Assembly (NCBI GenBank): GCA_014191755.1
Contig: BJHE01000005.1
Location: forward strand, 20,850 to 84,849
Reading direction: 5' to 3'
Length of the DNA: 64,000 nucleotides
Source of the DNA: Cyanobium sp.
Lineage (GTDB): Bacteria; Cyanobacteriota; Cyanobacteriia; PCC-6307; Cyanobiaceae
Position 1 is the first letter of the stretch; the number at the start of each line of letters is the position of its first letter. Both the position numbers and the translations under genes were made by a program. Shown piece after piece: positions 9,152 through 20,499 of the stretch. The notes under the pieces are model-generated. The model was not told where the DNA came from and did no database searches. It saw only the letters and a program-made list of their open reading frames with translations.

Positions 9152-11050
9152 GTGGCCGCGGAATCCTCCCCTGTCGATCGGGCCGAAGCGAACCTCAGGG
9201 CCGCCCTGCTGCTCCTGGGAGCCCTCCAGCGGGCCGGCCTCGGGAAAGCAGTGCTGTGTCCGGGCAGCCGTTCGGCCCCGCTGGCGTTAGCGGCGGGCCT
9301 GCTTCAGCATCGGCGACTTCGTCTGCACACCGCCCTCGATGAGCGTTCGGCCGCCTTCTTCGCCCTTGGGCTCGCCCGGGCCACAGGCGTGCCCGCCGCC
9401 GTGATCACCACCTCCGGATCGGCGGTGGCCCAGCTGTTGCCCGCCTGCGTGGAGGCCGACCATGGAGCCATTCCCTTGTTGCTGCTCAGCGCCGACCGGC
9501 CGGATCGGCTCAAGGGATGCGGGGCTAACCAGAGCGTGAACCAGGAAGACTTCCTCAGGGGCAGCTGCCGTTGGTTCGGCCAGGCATCCGGAACCGGCAT
9601 GGGGGGGATGGAGCCTGCCGATGTGGTGGCGCTGGCTGCCGAGGCCTATCTCAGGAGCCTCGGGGGGAACGGAGCGCTTCCGGCTGGCCCCGTGCACCTC
9701 AACCTGCCCTTCGACGAACCCCTGCATGTCGGTGCCGCTTCCCTGGCCTCCCTGGCCGACTCCCTCGCGATGGGGCCTGTCCTTCTGGGTGAGCCTGCGC
9801 TTTCGATTGGCGCGCCTACGACCACGCCAGCTCCGCCCAGCTCAGTGGCCGACACGGCCAGCTCGGTTGCCGAACCGGCTGGCTTGGTCCATGGGGCCAG
9901 GGCAGCTGTGAGCCCCTCAGCGGCCATTCCCGCCCTCGATCCCGACCGTCCCGGTGTGGTGGTGGCCGGCCCTTGGCGGGGCCGCCCGCAGGCCTGGCAA
10001 GCCCACCTGGATGCCCTGATCCTTTGGCAGCGGCGGAGCGGCTGGCCCGTGCTCGCCGATCCCCTCTCCGGCCTGCGGGGACAGGCGCAACTCATCTGCG
10101 TGGGCGGCTACGACCTCCTGCTGGAGTCCCCGGATCCGGTTCTCGCCCCCTCCCAGGTGTTGCGGCTCGGAAGCCTGCCCGCCAGCCGCCGGCTGGAGCG
10201 GTGGCTGGCGGGTCTGGATGCCGAGCAGGTGCTCGTGAGTGAAGGGGACTCGCGACCCCTCGATCCCCTGGCGGTGGTGAGAGCCCAGACGGCCGCGGGC
10301 TTGTGGGCCTGGGTGGGGGGCCAGCTCGAGGGCCCTCCGGCGGTGCCATCCGCCGCCGCCTGCCGTCTGGCGAAAACCTGGCGAGATGCGGAGGCGAGGC
10401 TCCAGGTTCTCCTGGATCAGGCGCTCAGCAACGGTCCGCCTTCGGCCGGTGCCTGGAATGAACCCGCCCTTGCCCGCCATCTCAGCCGCCTGCTGCCGCC
10501 TGGGCTGGCGGTGATGCTGGCCAACAGTTCGCCGGTGCGGGACTGGGAGACCTTCGCCGATCCCGCGGCACCGTCCCGGCCCATGGTGGGCTTTCGCGGC
10601 GCCTCAGGAATTGATGGAACCCTCTCGGAGGCCTGCGGCCTGGCGGAGGCCCTGGGCTCCTGTCTGCTGATCAGCGGCGATCTGGCCCTCCTGCACGACG
10701 CCAACGGCTGGCTATGGCGGCCCCAGCTGCAGGGGCGGCTCACGGTGCTGGTGATCGACAACGGCGGCGGCGGCATCTTCGAGCAGTTGCCGATCCGCGT
10801 CGAGCCCGCCGAGTTGCTTGATTTTGATCGTCTTTTCGCGATGCCCCAGCCGGTGGATCCCCTCGCCCTGGCCCAGGCCCATGGCGTGCCGGCCCGTCTG
10901 ATCGCCTCCCCTGCAGCTCTGCCGGAGGATCTCGCCTGGGCCCTGGCCCAGCCCTTCAGCCTGTTGGTGGTGCGTACGGATCGTCGCCACGACGCCGAGT
11001 TGCGCCGCCGGCTGCGCACAATGGCGGCACTCGCTTCCGCCTCCAGATGA
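9152..11050 (+). CDS. menD: 2-succinyl-5-enolpyruvyl-6-hydroxy-3-cyclohexene-1-carboxylate synthase
   Basis: [90 protein letters not shown]. Start refined to in-frame GTG 9152. Confidence 0.93.
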   Translation: MAAESSPVDRAEANLRAALLLLGALQRAGLGKAVLCPGSRSAPLALAAGLLQHRRLRLHTALDERSAAFFALGLARATGVPAAVITTSGSAVAQLLPACVEADHGAIPLLLLSADRPDRLKGCGANQSVNQEDFLRGSCRWFGQASGTGMGGMEPADVVALAAEAYLRSLGGNGALPAGPVHLNLPFDEPLHVGAASLASLADSLAMGPVLLGEPALSIGAPTTTPAPPSSVADTASSVAEPAGLVHGARAAVSPSAAIPALDPDRPGVVVAGPWRGRPQAWQAHLDALILWQRRSGWPVLADPLSGLRGQAQLICVGGYDLLLESPDPVLAPSQVLRLGSLPASRRLERWLAGLDAEQVLVSEGDSRPLDPLAVVRAQTAAGLWAWVGGQLEGPPAVPSAAACRLAKTWRDAEARLQVLLDQALSNGPPSAGAWNEPALARHLSRLLPPGLAVMLANSSPVRDWETFADPAAPSRPMVGFRGASGIDGTLSEACGLAEALGSCLLISGDLALLHDANGWLWRPQLQGRLTVLVIDNGGGGIFEQLPIRVEPAELLDFDRLFAMPQPVDPLALAQAHGVPARLIASPAALPEDLAWALAQPFSLLVVRTDRRHDAELRRRLRTMAALASASR

Positions 11051-11913
11051 GCGCAGCGCCCCCCACCAGCCAACCGGCCCCGGTGCAGTGGGAAGCCGTA
11101 GGCACATACCGCGACATCCGCTTCCTGCGCAGCGAGGAGGGCATCGCCCGGATCAGCATCAACCGACCTGAAAAGCGCAACGCCTTCCGACCCGGCACGG
11201 TGCAGGAACTCTGTGATGCCTTGTCCCGGGTCCGCGATGACCCCGGCATCGGGGTGGTGCTGTTCACCGGCGACGGCCCCGCCGCCGATGGGGTGTGGGC
11301 CTTCTGCGCCGGCGGCGACCAGAGCGTGCGGGGCGACGGGGGTTACCTCGACGACACGGGCCTGCCCCGACTCAACGTGCTCGACCTGCAGCGCCTGATC
11401 CGCAGCCTGCCGAAGGTGGTGATCGCCTTGGTGGCCGGCTACGCGATCGGCGGTGGCCAGGTGCTTCACCTGCTCTGCGACCTCAGCTTGGCGGCCGATA
11501 ACGCCGTCTTCGGCCAGACCGGGCCCCGGGTGGGCAGTTTTGACGGGGGCTTCGGCGCCGGTTACCTCGCCCGGGTGGTGGGGCAGCGCAAGGCTCGGGA
11601 GATCTGGTTTCTCTGCCGCCGCTACGACGCCCGTGAAGCCCTGTCCATGGGGTTGGTGAATGCGGTGGTTCCCTTGGAGCGTCTGGAGGCCGAAGGGGTG
11701 GCCTGGGCCCGGGAGGTGCTGGCTCACAGCCCCACGGCGATCCGCTGCCTGAAGGCGGCCTTCAACGCCGAAACCGACGGCCTGGCCGGCATCCAGGAGC
11801 TGGCGGGGCAGGCCACCCATCTCTTTTACCGGACCGCCGAGGGCCAGGAGGGTCGCGATGCCTTCCTGGAGAAGCGAGATCCCGATTTTTCCCAGTGTGG
11901 GTGGTTGCCATGA
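11047..11913 (+). CDS. menB: 1,4-dihydroxy-2-naphthoyl-CoA synthase
   Basis: Crotonase fold: [67 protein letters not shown]; 4-bp overlap with menD. Confidence 0.93.
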   Translation: MSAAPPTSQPAPVQWEAVGTYRDIRFLRSEEGIARISINRPEKRNAFRPGTVQELCDALSRVRDDPGIGVVLFTGDGPAADGVWAFCAGGDQSVRGDGGYLDDTGLPRLNVLDLQRLIRSLPKVVIALVAGYAIGGGQVLHLLCDLSLAADNAVFGQTGPRVGSFDGGFGAGYLARVVGQRKAREIWFLCRRYDAREALSMGLVNAVVPLERLEAEGVAWAREVLAHSPTAIRCLKAAFNAETDGLAGIQELAGQATHLFYRTAEGQEGRDAFLEKRDPDFSQCGWLP

Positions 11914-12007
11914 CGCTCGTCAGCCTCTGGCTGGGCTGGGTAAGGTGCGCCTTGTTCAGAACTTTGGCCGCCTGCCGGGATCCGTGTTCCCTTCATCGCT
12001 CAGGCCC

Positions 12008-12895
12008 ATGCAGGGCGAGCTTGGCCACCGGTTTCGTCCGCTGGCGGAGAGCTTCTCTCTGCCCGGCCGGCCCCTTGGCTTATGCCGCTTCCGGCTGCAT
12101 CTCGCACCGCTCCTGCTGATCTGGCTGCTGCCGTCGCTGACCAGCCCAGGGCAGGCCCAGCCCCTCTCGCCTGCTTCAGCCCTCCCCGAGCAGGCTGCTA
12201 CGCCAGCGTTGCAGGTGGCACCACCACCCCTAGGCGCGGCGGCCCTGCTCGGACCGGAACCGTTGAGCATCGGCGGCGACCCCATTCCAGCTGCACCGTC
12301 CCCGCTGCCGATGGCTCCGGCAGTCCTGGAGGGTCCCAGCGGCCCCTCACCCGCCGCCACCGCCCCCGGAGCCCGCCCCACGGTGGCGCCCACGGCCAGC
12401 CCCTCAGCCCCGCCGGCTACCGCGCCGTCCGCCGCTGCCACAGGACCCGCCACTCCGCTGGATCGGGCCGTCATCCTCGATCGCCAGCGGCGCCTGCTCA
12501 GCCTCATGGAGAACGGCCGGGTGGTGCGTCGTTTTCCTGTGGCCGTCGGCATGCCGGGCTGGGAAACACCGGTGGGCCGGTTTCAGGTGCTGAACAAAAC
12601 GGAAAATCCCGTGTGGGAGCACCCAGAGAAGGGCACGCACACCCCAGCCGGCCCAGCCAATCCCCTCGGCAGCCGCTGGATCGGCTTCCATCAGGACTGC
12701 CTCGGACGCCGCGGCTGGGACGGCGAACACATGCTCGATGTCAAGGGCTGTGTGGTGGCCGGCTTCCACGGCACCCCCCATCGCTGGACCGTGGGCCAGG
12801 CCCTCTCCCACGGCTGCGTGCGTCTGTATGAGGAGCATGTGCGGCAGGTGTTCGATTTCGTGTCGATCGGCACACCGGTCACCGTGCTCCCCTGA
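12008..12895 (+). CDS. L,D-transpeptidase (YkuD domain), secreted/anchored with Pro/Ala-rich linker
   Basis: VILDRQRRLLSLMENGRVVRRFPVAVGMPGWETPVGRFQV...GFHGTPHRWTVGQALSHGCVRLYEEHV (HX..SHGCVR). Confidence 0.9.
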   Translation: MQGELGHRFRPLAESFSLPGRPLGLCRFRLHLAPLLLIWLLPSLTSPGQAQPLSPASALPEQAATPALQVAPPPLGAAALLGPEPLSIGGDPIPAAPSPLPMAPAVLEGPSGPSPAATAPGARPTVAPTASPSAPPATAPSAAATGPATPLDRAVILDRQRRLLSLMENGRVVRRFPVAVGMPGWETPVGRFQVLNKTENPVWEHPEKGTHTPAGPANPLGSRWIGFHQDCLGRRGWDGEHMLDVKGCVVAGFHGTPHRWTVGQALSHGCVRLYEEHVRQVFDFVSIGTPVTVLP

Positions 12896-12961
12896 GGACC
12901 GAATCCGGCTGATTGCCGGCAGATGAGGTCCGTACACTGGCTCCCACCATGCCTTGGAAGG

Positions 12962-14506
12962 ATGCGGGTTCTTTTCGCCGCGGCCGAATGCGCCCCGATG
13001 GTCAAGGTGGGGGGGATGGGCGACGTGGTGGGATCCCTGCCGCCGGCCCTGGCGGACCTGGGCCATGACGTGCGCATCATGATGCCGGGCTATGGAAAAT
13101 TGTGGAGCCGGTTGCAGATCAGCCCGGAGCCGATCTGGCGCGGCCACACGATGGGCACGGACTTCTCCATCTTCGAGACCCGACATCCCACCAATGGCCT
13201 GCCCATCTATCTGGTGGGTCATCCCGTGTTCGATCCTGAGCGGATCTACGGAGGTGAAGATGAAGACTGGCGTTTCACCTTCTTTGCCAGCGCCACCGCT
13301 GAATTTGCCTGGAACGGTGGCTGGAAGCCCCAGGTGCTGCACTGCCACGACTGGCATACCGGCATGATTCCGGTGTGGATGCATCAGGACCCGGAAATCA
13401 GCACGGTCTTCACCATCCACAACCTCAGGTACCAGGGGCCCTGGCGCTGGAAGCTCGACCGCATGACCTGGTGTCCCTGGTACATGCAGGGAGACCACAC
13501 GATAGCGGCGGCCCTGCTCTATGCCGACCGCGTCAATGCGGTGTCGCCCACTTATGCCCAGGAGATACGCACCTCCGAGTACGGCGAGAAGCTCGAGGGG
13601 CTGCTGAACTACATCAGCGGCAAGCTGCGCGGCATCCTCAACGGCATCGACACAAGCGACTGGGATCCGTCCACCGACTCGGCCCTGGCCTCCACCTTCA
13701 GCTCCCGCAACCTGGAGGGCCGGGCGGCGAACAAGGCCTTGCTCCAGGAGCGGATGGGACTGACGGTCAATCCCGACACCTACCTGATGGGCATGGTGAG
13801 CCGTCTGGTGGACCAGAAGGGGGTCGACCTGCTGCTGCAGGTGGCCGATCGGGTGCTGGCCTACACCGACAGCCAGTTCGTGGTGCTCGGCACGGGCGAT
13901 CGCGGCTACGAATCGGGCCTCTGGCAGATGGCGTCCCGCCACCCCGGCCGCTTCTCGGTGTTCCTCACCTATGACGACTCTCTCTCCCGCCTGATCTACG
14001 GCGGCACGGATGCCTTCCTGATGCCCAGCCGCTTCGAGCCCTGCGGCATCAGCCAGCTGTTGGCGATGCGCTACGGCTCGATCCCGGTGGTGCGCAAGGT
14101 GGGCGGGCTGGTGGACACGGTGCCTCCCCACGATCCCCGCGCCCACACCGGCACGGGTTTCTGCTTCGACCGCTACGAGCCAGTGGACTTCTACACAGCG
14201 ATCGTGCGCTCCTGGGAAGCCTTCCGCCATGCCGACAGTTGGCACGAACTGCAGCGCCGCGCCATGGAGCAGGACTTCAGCTGGGAGCGTTCAGCCCGTG
14301 AATACGACGCGATGTACCGCGAGGTGTGCGGGTTGAAGGAACCCACCCCGGCGGCTGAGGAGGTGGAGCGCTTTTCCCAGGGGCAGGGGGCTGACCCCAG
14401 CCTGCGCCAGGGAGTCACCAACCAGGAGCTGGAGATCGGCCCAGACTCCGAGCCGTCCCGTTCCCGCAATCCCCTCTCGCTGCTGCGCCGCCTCAGCGAG
14501 GGTTGA
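12962..14506 (+). CDS. glgA: Glycogen (starch) synthase, GT5
   Basis: [77 protein letters not shown]. Confidence 0.95.
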   Translation: MRVLFAAAECAPMVKVGGMGDVVGSLPPALADLGHDVRIMMPGYGKLWSRLQISPEPIWRGHTMGTDFSIFETRHPTNGLPIYLVGHPVFDPERIYGGEDEDWRFTFFASATAEFAWNGGWKPQVLHCHDWHTGMIPVWMHQDPEISTVFTIHNLRYQGPWRWKLDRMTWCPWYMQGDHTIAAALLYADRVNAVSPTYAQEIRTSEYGEKLEGLLNYISGKLRGILNGIDTSDWDPSTDSALASTFSSRNLEGRAANKALLQERMGLTVNPDTYLMGMVSRLVDQKGVDLLLQVADRVLAYTDSQFVVLGTGDRGYESGLWQMASRHPGRFSVFLTYDDSLSRLIYGGTDAFLMPSRFEPCGISQLLAMRYGSIPVVRKVGGLVDTVPPHDPRAHTGTGFCFDRYEPVDFYTAIVRSWEAFRHADSWHELQRRAMEQDFSWERSAREYDAMYREVCGLKEPTPAAEEVERFSQGQGADPSLRQGVTNQELEIGPDSEPSRSRNPLSLLRRLSEG

Positions 14507-14550
14507 GCGGCCCCTGAGCGGCGACCTTCCCGCTCAGGTTCAGGAACTCC

Positions 14551-15603
14551 ATGGCATCCCCTGCGTATTCCCGCGAGGAACCTTCCTCCCGGGAGGAACC
14601 CTCCTCCCCCCTGCCGGCTCCCTACGAGGATCCCTGGAGGCGTTTGGCCACCGACCTGGCCGCCGTGTTCGCCACCGCCAGGCTGAAGGCCCAGGAACTC
14701 TGGCGGCTCAATGGCGAGGGCACTCTGGCCACACCGGCCTTCTGGCCCAGGGGTTTGGCCGCCTTGTTCTGGCCATTGCTGCTGGCACTGTGTCTTCTTC
14801 TGCTGGTGGGATTGGCCCTGCGGCTGCCGGGAGGGCGGGGAGGGCCCTCGGCAGACCCTGCGGTCGAGCGGACTCCGGCTGCGGCCCCGCAAGCTCCCGG
14901 TCAGGGGATGGGCTCCTGGCCCCCGGGAATCCCCGGCACCAGCCAGGCCCCAGATCTCCTTCAGGCCGATCAACTCCAGGGCGATGTCGCTGCGCCGCCG
15001 CCTCCCTCGACCCTGGTGATCCCGGCGGACACGGGTTCGGCTGGGGGCCCAGCGGCGGCTGTCAGACCCGTTGATCGGGGTGGCAGATCCACGGGTCTGC
15101 CGACCCCGTGGCCCTGGAGGCAGGGGCGTGGCGGCGATCAGGCCGAAGGGGCAGCTGGCAGGCCAGAGATGGTGCAACCCGGGGCCGACCCCGCGCCGGA
15201 CCCGACTGCTGGCGCCCCATCCCGGACCGTTGCTGGTGATTCCTACCCGCTGGGTTCCGGGGACGGACTCGGTGCCGGGAGCGCTGCCGACAGTGCGGCC
15301 GACAGTGCGGCGGTGCCAGCTGCTTCGCCCCTGGCTGAACTGGTGGGGGCCGACCCTCCCGCTTGGGTTCTGGCTCTGGAGCAACGGCCCGCGGAAGGTC
15401 TGCTGCGGCTGCGGCTTGCCGGCGGTTTTGGCGCGCTGCCCCTCGCCGAGCGCCGCAGCCTGGCGGAGCGGTGGCTGGAGCGCGCTCGGGAGCTGGGCTA
15501 TGAGCGCCTTGAACTGGTGGAGCCGGCCGGGCGCCTGCTAGCCCGGCCCGCCCGGGTGGGCTCGGGCATGATCCTGCTCGACGCCGACTCCACCCCTCCA
15601 TGA
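14551..15603 (+). CDS. Hypothetical protein, one TM segment and Pro/Gly/Ala-rich linker
   Basis: 350 aa ORF between glgA and murF with 4-bp overlap to murF; hydrophobic GLAALFWPLLLALCLLLLVGLAL; conserved-looking C-terminus. Confidence 0.7.
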   Translation: MASPAYSREEPSSREEPSSPLPAPYEDPWRRLATDLAAVFATARLKAQELWRLNGEGTLATPAFWPRGLAALFWPLLLALCLLLLVGLALRLPGGRGGPSADPAVERTPAAAPQAPGQGMGSWPPGIPGTSQAPDLLQADQLQGDVAAPPPPSTLVIPADTGSAGGPAAAVRPVDRGGRSTGLPTPWPWRQGRGGDQAEGAAGRPEMVQPGADPAPDPTAGAPSRTVAGDSYPLGSGDGLGAGSAADSAADSAAVPAASPLAELVGADPPAWVLALEQRPAEGLLRLRLAGGFGALPLAERRSLAERWLERARELGYERLELVEPAGRLLARPARVGSGMILLDADSTPP

Positions 15604-17087
15604 CCCTGCCCCTGGATCCCCTGTTGGCGCTCTGGGGCGAGCCCCTCGGTGAGCCAACCCGGCGTCCCGCCAGCCTGGCTGCGGTGAGCACCGACAGCCG
15701 CGCCGACCTCAACGGTGCCCTGTTCGTGCCGCTGGTGGGGGAGCGGTTTGATGGCCATCGCTTTCTGGAGACGGCCCTGGCCGGCGGGGCCGCCGCCGCC
15801 GTGGCCCAGCGCGACCGCTTGAACCCCGAACAGCTGGAGGCCGTGGTTGCCCTCGGCCGGCCCGTGTGGCTTGTAGACGACACGCTGCTGGCCTATCAGG
15901 AACTCGGCCGCCTCTGGCGCCGCCAACTGGGTGTGCCGGTGGTGGCCGTGACGGGTTCGGCCGGCAAGACCACCACCCGCGAACTGATCCGCGCCTCCCT
16001 GGCCTGCCTGGGGCCGGTGGTGGCCAGCAGCGGCAACGAAAACAACGATGTGGGGGCCCCGCTCACCCTGTTGAAGGCCGATGCCACCACCCGTGCCCTG
16101 GTGGTGGAGATGGGGATGCGGGGCCTCGGTGAGATCGAGCGGCTGAGCCGTTGCGCCGAGCCCGACGTGGCCGTGATCACCAACATCGGCACCGCCCACA
16201 TCGGCCGGCTCGGCAGCCGCGAGGCGATCGCCACCGCCAAGTGTGAGATCAGCGCGGCCCTGCGGCCCGATGGGCTGTTGGTGATCCCGGCCGGCGATTC
16301 TCTGCTGGAGGCGGCCCTGGCTGCCTGCTGGAGCGGAAGGGTGCAGCGGGTGGCTCTGGCCGACGACGAGCTGGCGCCAGGAACGCCGCCAGCGGACCTG
16401 GAGGGCAGGCTGGTGGCGCCCTCCCCAGCCTCTGATGGCGACACCGAGCGGCCTGGAGCCGAGCGCCCTGAAGCCGAGCGCCAGGCCCCTCAGCACCAGG
16501 CCGCTGAGCGCCTGGAGGTTGAGGGCCTGCCGCCGATGAGCCTGCCCCTGGCGGGCCGCCACAACGCTCGCAATCTGCTGTTGGCTTTGGCGGTGGCCCT
16601 GGAGCTGGGGGTGGCGCCCGCCGCCCTGAGCGACCTGACGGTGGAGGTGCCGGGCGGCCGCAACCGGAGGCTGCAGCTGGGTGGCGTGACCGTGCTGGAT
16701 GAGACCTACAACGCCTCTCCGGAGGCGATGTTGGCGGCCCTCGACCTGCTGGCGTCCCAGCCCCTGGCGGTTGGGGCGGCCCGCTATGCGGTGCTGGGCA
16801 CGATGCTTGAGCTGGGGGAGAGCAGCCTGGCGCTGCATCGACAGGTGGCCGAGCGGGCCCGCAACCTGGGCTTGGAAGGGCTGGTGATCGTGGATGGGGG
16901 GGCCGAAGGGGCGGCGATGCTGGAGGCGGCCGCTGGTCTGGAGCGGCTGGTGCGGGTGGCGCGGCCCGAGGAGGCGCTCGAGCCCCTGTTGGGCTGGCTA
17001 CGGCCCGGCGATGCCCTGTTGCTCAAGGCGAGCCGCGGCGTGGCGCTAGAGCGGTTGCTTCCGCTGCTGCAGGAGCGGCTGGGCTGA
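15600..17087 (+). CDS. murF: UDP-N-acetylmuramoyl-tripeptide--D-alanyl-D-alanine ligase
   Basis: VAVTGSAGKTTTRELI, VVASSGNENNDVGAPLTLL, VTNIGTAHIGRLGSREAIATAKCEI, VLDETYNASPEAMLAALDLL. Confidence 0.95.
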   Translation: MTLPLDPLLALWGEPLGEPTRRPASLAAVSTDSRADLNGALFVPLVGERFDGHRFLETALAGGAAAAVAQRDRLNPEQLEAVVALGRPVWLVDDTLLAYQELGRLWRRQLGVPVVAVTGSAGKTTTRELIRASLACLGPVVASSGNENNDVGAPLTLLKADATTRALVVEMGMRGLGEIERLSRCAEPDVAVITNIGTAHIGRLGSREAIATAKCEISAALRPDGLLVIPAGDSLLEAALAACWSGRVQRVALADDELAPGTPPADLEGRLVAPSPASDGDTERPGAERPEAERQAPQHQAAERLEVEGLPPMSLPLAGRHNARNLLLALAVALELGVAPAALSDLTVEVPGGRNRRLQLGGVTVLDETYNASPEAMLAALDLLASQPLAVGAARYAVLGTMLELGESSLALHRQVAERARNLGLEGLVIVDGGAEGAAMLEAAAGLERLVRVARPEEALEPLLGWLRPGDALLLKASRGVALERLLPLLQERLG

Positions 17088-17206
17088 TCGGAAGATCAGT
17101 GGGGCGAGCGAGCGACTTGGTGGATCGAGAGGCGCACCAATGGGGCGTGGAGGAGGGCCGATGCCCCCGGCGAACCGGCGTGGGGCGGGAAGGCCAGGCC
17201 CGATTC

Positions 17207-18832
17207 TCAGGGGTTCCCCAAACGGCCGGTGACATCGGCCATCGGCAGATCCCCGTTCCCCCAACCCTGAGCGGGCAGGAGTGGGGCGGCTCCTGGGGCC
17301 GGGCGCACGGCCGTTCCGGCCGCAAAGGCGGCCTCGGTCCAGGCGAACAGCAACGGACCAAGCACGCCGCCATCGGCCGCGCCCTGCGGCCGCAGATTGA
17401 AATGGTCGCCGCCTTGCACCAACACGAGCTGATTGCCGATTGCTCTCCCCCAGCGCATCGGCGCGATCGCTTCGGGATCGGGAGGTACAACCCAGTCGCG
17501 GTTGCCGCTCACCAGCAGCACCCGACCACCCTGCTCGCTGGTGAATCCTCTGGCGAACAGCAGCGACATCGGCGGACTCACGGCCCCCACCGCCACAACC
17601 CGCGGATCGGCGAGGCCGGCGTAGCGGACGCCGCGCAGCCAGCTGCACTGCAGGCTCCAGCTGAGGTTGCGATCCGGATCGTCCAGGTCCGAACAGCGTT
17701 GGAGCAGCGTTTCCTTGCTCGGCTGGAGCCCCGCCAGCTGCAGGGCGGTGGTGGCCCCCCAGGAGTGGCCCAGCACCACCACCCGCCCGGCATCCACCTG
17801 CTGGGCCAAGCGGAGGCGGCCATTCCCGATTGCATCGAGCACGGCGATCAGATCCTTGGGACGGCGCGCCAGTTCTTCGGGCCCTGGCGGCGGAGACTGC
17901 CCTGTCAGAACGGCCTCCTGCTGGCTGCTGTCACTGCCGGGATGGCGGGGCAACGCCACGTTGTAACCCCGAGAGGCCAGCAGGATCCCCCAGCCCTCGA
18001 AGGCGGCGGGGCTATCCCAGAGGCCATGGGAGATCAGCACAAGCCTGCCGTTGGCACCGCTCGCCGGCTCCAGCAGCGTGATTTCCAGGGGATCGGGGCG
18101 GTGCGGCACCGGCAGGGTCACAATGCGACGGTTCACGTTCCTCCCCGCTTCGGCTCTGGCCGTGGACGTTGCAGAGACGGCTGGGGCAAGCGGTGGCGAG
18201 AGGGGTGGCGAGAGGGGTGGCGAGACGGCGGGTGTAACAGCCAGAAGGGACTCGGCCTGCTGACGTTGCCGGAGCATCCGGTTGAACAGCTGCCGGGTCC
18301 GGCCGAGATCGAGCGTGAGCCGCTGGCCGGGTACCGCCTTCAACAGGCTCAGCAGGGTGGGCTCACCGTCGCTCGCGGCCTGGCGCAGGGCCTCAGTCAG
18401 GGTGCGGCCGCTGAGATCGGCGCTCCGGCCCTCCACGAATCCGATCGAGGAGAGCACGAGCATGGCCTGCTCCACCAGCGGCGATCCCATCGAGCCGTCG
18501 GCAACTTGCTTCACGCTCAGCGGCACCGGCTGACGCATCAGCTCGATCACCTGGCGGCCCACGGCGCCGTTGCTGGCACGATCCAGCTCCGCCAGGTCGC
18601 TGTTGCCCTGGCGGAGGGCTTCCGCCGACTTCAGCTCCCGCAGCTTCACCGTGAGCTGGGTCTTCAGCAGGGGGAGCTCAATCACCACCTCCTCCAGGGC
18701 CAAGGCCGGAGCGGTGGGGATCAGGGGGGCCACCAGGGCGAGGAGGCCGATGGCCCGAAGGTCTTCGCGCCAGTGGCGAGGTCTGCGGCGATCAGAGGGC
18801 CTGGTCTGCGGCATGCGACTGGTCTGCGGCAT
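17207..18832 (-). CDS. Alpha/beta hydrolase with N-terminal DUF1400-like domain
   Basis: VLGHSWGATTALQL (GxSxG-type), VIELPLLKTQLTVKLRELKSAEALRQGNSDLAELDRAS N-domain. Confidence 0.8.
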   Translation of the reverse strand: MPQTSRMPQTRPSDRRRPRHWREDLRAIGLLALVAPLIPTAPALALEEVVIELPLLKTQLTVKLRELKSAEALRQGNSDLAELDRASNGAVGRQVIELMRQPVPLSVKQVADGSMGSPLVEQAMLVLSSIGFVEGRSADLSGRTLTEALRQAASDGEPTLLSLLKAVPGQRLTLDLGRTRQLFNRMLRQRQQAESLLAVTPAVSPPLSPPLSPPLAPAVSATSTARAEAGRNVNRRIVTLPVPHRPDPLEITLLEPASGANGRLVLISHGLWDSPAAFEGWGILLASRGYNVALPRHPGSDSSQQEAVLTGQSPPPGPEELARRPKDLIAVLDAIGNGRLRLAQQVDAGRVVVLGHSWGATTALQLAGLQPSKETLLQRCSDLDDPDRNLSWSLQCSWLRGVRYAGLADPRVVAVGAVSPPMSLLFARGFTSEQGGRVLLVSGNRDWVVPPDPEAIAPMRWGRAIGNQLVLVQGGDHFNLRPQGAADGGVLGPLLFAWTEAAFAAGTAVRPAPGAAPLLPAQGWGNGDLPMADVTGRLGNP

Positions 18833-18850
18833 GCGAATAGTGGAGCCCCT

Positions 18851-20209
18851 TCAGCTTGCTGGGTTGGAAGTCTGGCGCCGCTCCTTCACCACCTGCCGCG
18901 CTCGCCCAAAAGCCAGGGCGCCGTCGGGCACGTTCTGGGTGAGGGTGGAGCCGGCCGCCACGGTCACCTCTGCGCCCAGGGTGATCGGAGCCACCAGCAC
19001 GGAATTGGCGCCGGTCTTGCTGCCGGCGCCGATCACGGTGCGGTGCTTGTGTACGCCATCGAAGTTGGCGGTGATGGTGCCGGCGCCCACGTTCACGTTG
19101 GCACCCAGGTCGGCATCGCCCAGGTAGCTGAGGTGATTGGCCTTCACACCGGCTTCAAGGCGGCTGTTCTTCACCTCCACGAAGTTGCCGATCCGGCAGC
19201 CGGCCTCCAGGTGGGCGCCGTTTCGCAGCTGGGCATAGGGCCCCACCACGCAATCCGTTGCCACGGTGCTGTCGCGCAGCACGGAATGGAGCACCTCCAC
19301 CCCATCGGCGAGGCTGCTGTTCTCGATCAGGCAGCCCGGCCCAATCCGGCAGCCGTTACCGATCTGGGTGGCGCCGCGGAAGTGGCACTGGGGTTCCACC
19401 AGCACATCGCGGCCGAAGCGGGTGCCCTCGCTGAGGGTGCAGCTGGCCGGATCGGTGAAGCTCACCCCCTCGGCCATCCAGTGGCGCCGCAGCCGCTCCT
19501 GCAGCACGGCCTCGCATTGTGCCAGCTGCAGGCGGTCGTTGATGCCGTTGATCTCGTCGGGGTCGGCCACCTCCAGGTGCACCGCCGGGCTCAGCATCGC
19601 CACGGTGTCGGTGAGGTAGAGCTCGCCCTGGTCGTTTTCTGTGGAGAGCAGGGGCAGCACCGCCGCCAGCTTTGCCCAGTCGAAGCAGTAGATTCCGGCA
19701 TTGGTGAGGCTGTTGCGACGCTGCTCCTCGCTGCAGTCGCGGTGCTCCACGATGCCGCTCACCAAGCCCTGCTCGTCGGCGAACACCCGGCCATAGCCGG
19801 CGGGATCGGCCAGGCGGGCCGTGAGCAGGGTCACGGCGGCGCCGCTGCTGCGGTGCTTGGCCAGCAGCTCCTCCAGGGTGCCCGGACGCAGCAGGGGCAC
19901 ATCGCCGTTGAGCACCAGCAGCTCGCCCTGGAAGCCGCTGAGTGGCTCCAGCAGCTGCTGCACCGCATGGCCGGTGCCGTTCTGGGGTTGTTGCAGCACG
20001 AATTCCAGGCCTGGCACGCTGCTCAACGAACGCTCAACCCTTTGGGCTTGGTGGCCCACGATCAACAGCTGGCGCTGTGGGAGCAGGTGGCGACAGCTGG
20101 CCAGCACCCGCTCCACCAGGGTGGCGCCGGCCAGGGGCTGGAGCACCTTGGGCAGGTCGCTCTTCATGCGGGTGCCCTTTCCGGCGGCCAGAACGGCAAC
20201 GGCGAGCAT
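18851..20209 (-). CDS. glmU: Bifunctional UDP-GlcNAc pyrophosphorylase / glucosamine-1-phosphate N-acetyltransferase
   Basis: [37 protein letters not shown], left-handed beta-helix acetyltransferase repeats, [24 protein letters not shown]. Confidence 0.95.
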   Translation of the reverse strand: MLAVAVLAAGKGTRMKSDLPKVLQPLAGATLVERVLASCRHLLPQRQLLIVGHQAQRVERSLSSVPGLEFVLQQPQNGTGHAVQQLLEPLSGFQGELLVLNGDVPLLRPGTLEELLAKHRSSGAAVTLLTARLADPAGYGRVFADEQGLVSGIVEHRDCSEEQRRNSLTNAGIYCFDWAKLAAVLPLLSTENDQGELYLTDTVAMLSPAVHLEVADPDEINGINDRLQLAQCEAVLQERLRRHWMAEGVSFTDPASCTLSEGTRFGRDVLVEPQCHFRGATQIGNGCRIGPGCLIENSSLADGVEVLHSVLRDSTVATDCVVGPYAQLRNGAHLEAGCRIGNFVEVKNSRLEAGVKANHLSYLGDADLGANVNVGAGTITANFDGVHKHRTVIGAGSKTGANSVLVAPITLGAEVTVAAGSTLTQNVPDGALAFGRARQVVKERRQTSNPAS

Positions 20210-20499
20210 GGGGCTTGGGCTACTGCGGCGAAATCTAGGTGCCTGTCTCGCACCCTTCTTCGGAGTATCAGGCAGCGGCTGCGATGGCGTGGTCGGGTTG
20301 GTCGCAGGGTCGTATACGGCTGCCGCCGAGGCTCGGCCCCGCAGGCATTGCCATCAGGGCGCTGGAGCCGTGATTGAGCAGGGCAATGACCCCAAGGAAT
20401 GGGCCCAGGCCGGCGAGCCCGAGGTACTGGTGATCCTCGACTGGAACCAGGAACCCCGGAGCAGCGGTGTCATGGAATCAGAACGGCTGTGAGTCGACT

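Noticed and set aside
10417-11820. 467-aa minus-strand ORF
   Set aside because: Shadow of menD/menB.
12404-14245. 613-aa minus-strand ORF
   Set aside because: Antisense to the L,D-transpeptidase and glgA; no recognisable motifs.
15498-16838. 446-aa minus-strand ORF
   Set aside because: Shadow of murF; low-complexity H/Q/G-rich translation.
17099-20377. 1092-aa plus-strand ORF
   Set aside because: Fully antisense to the DUF1400 hydrolase and glmU; composition (Q/H/G/A-rich) is typical of a high-GC shadow ORF.
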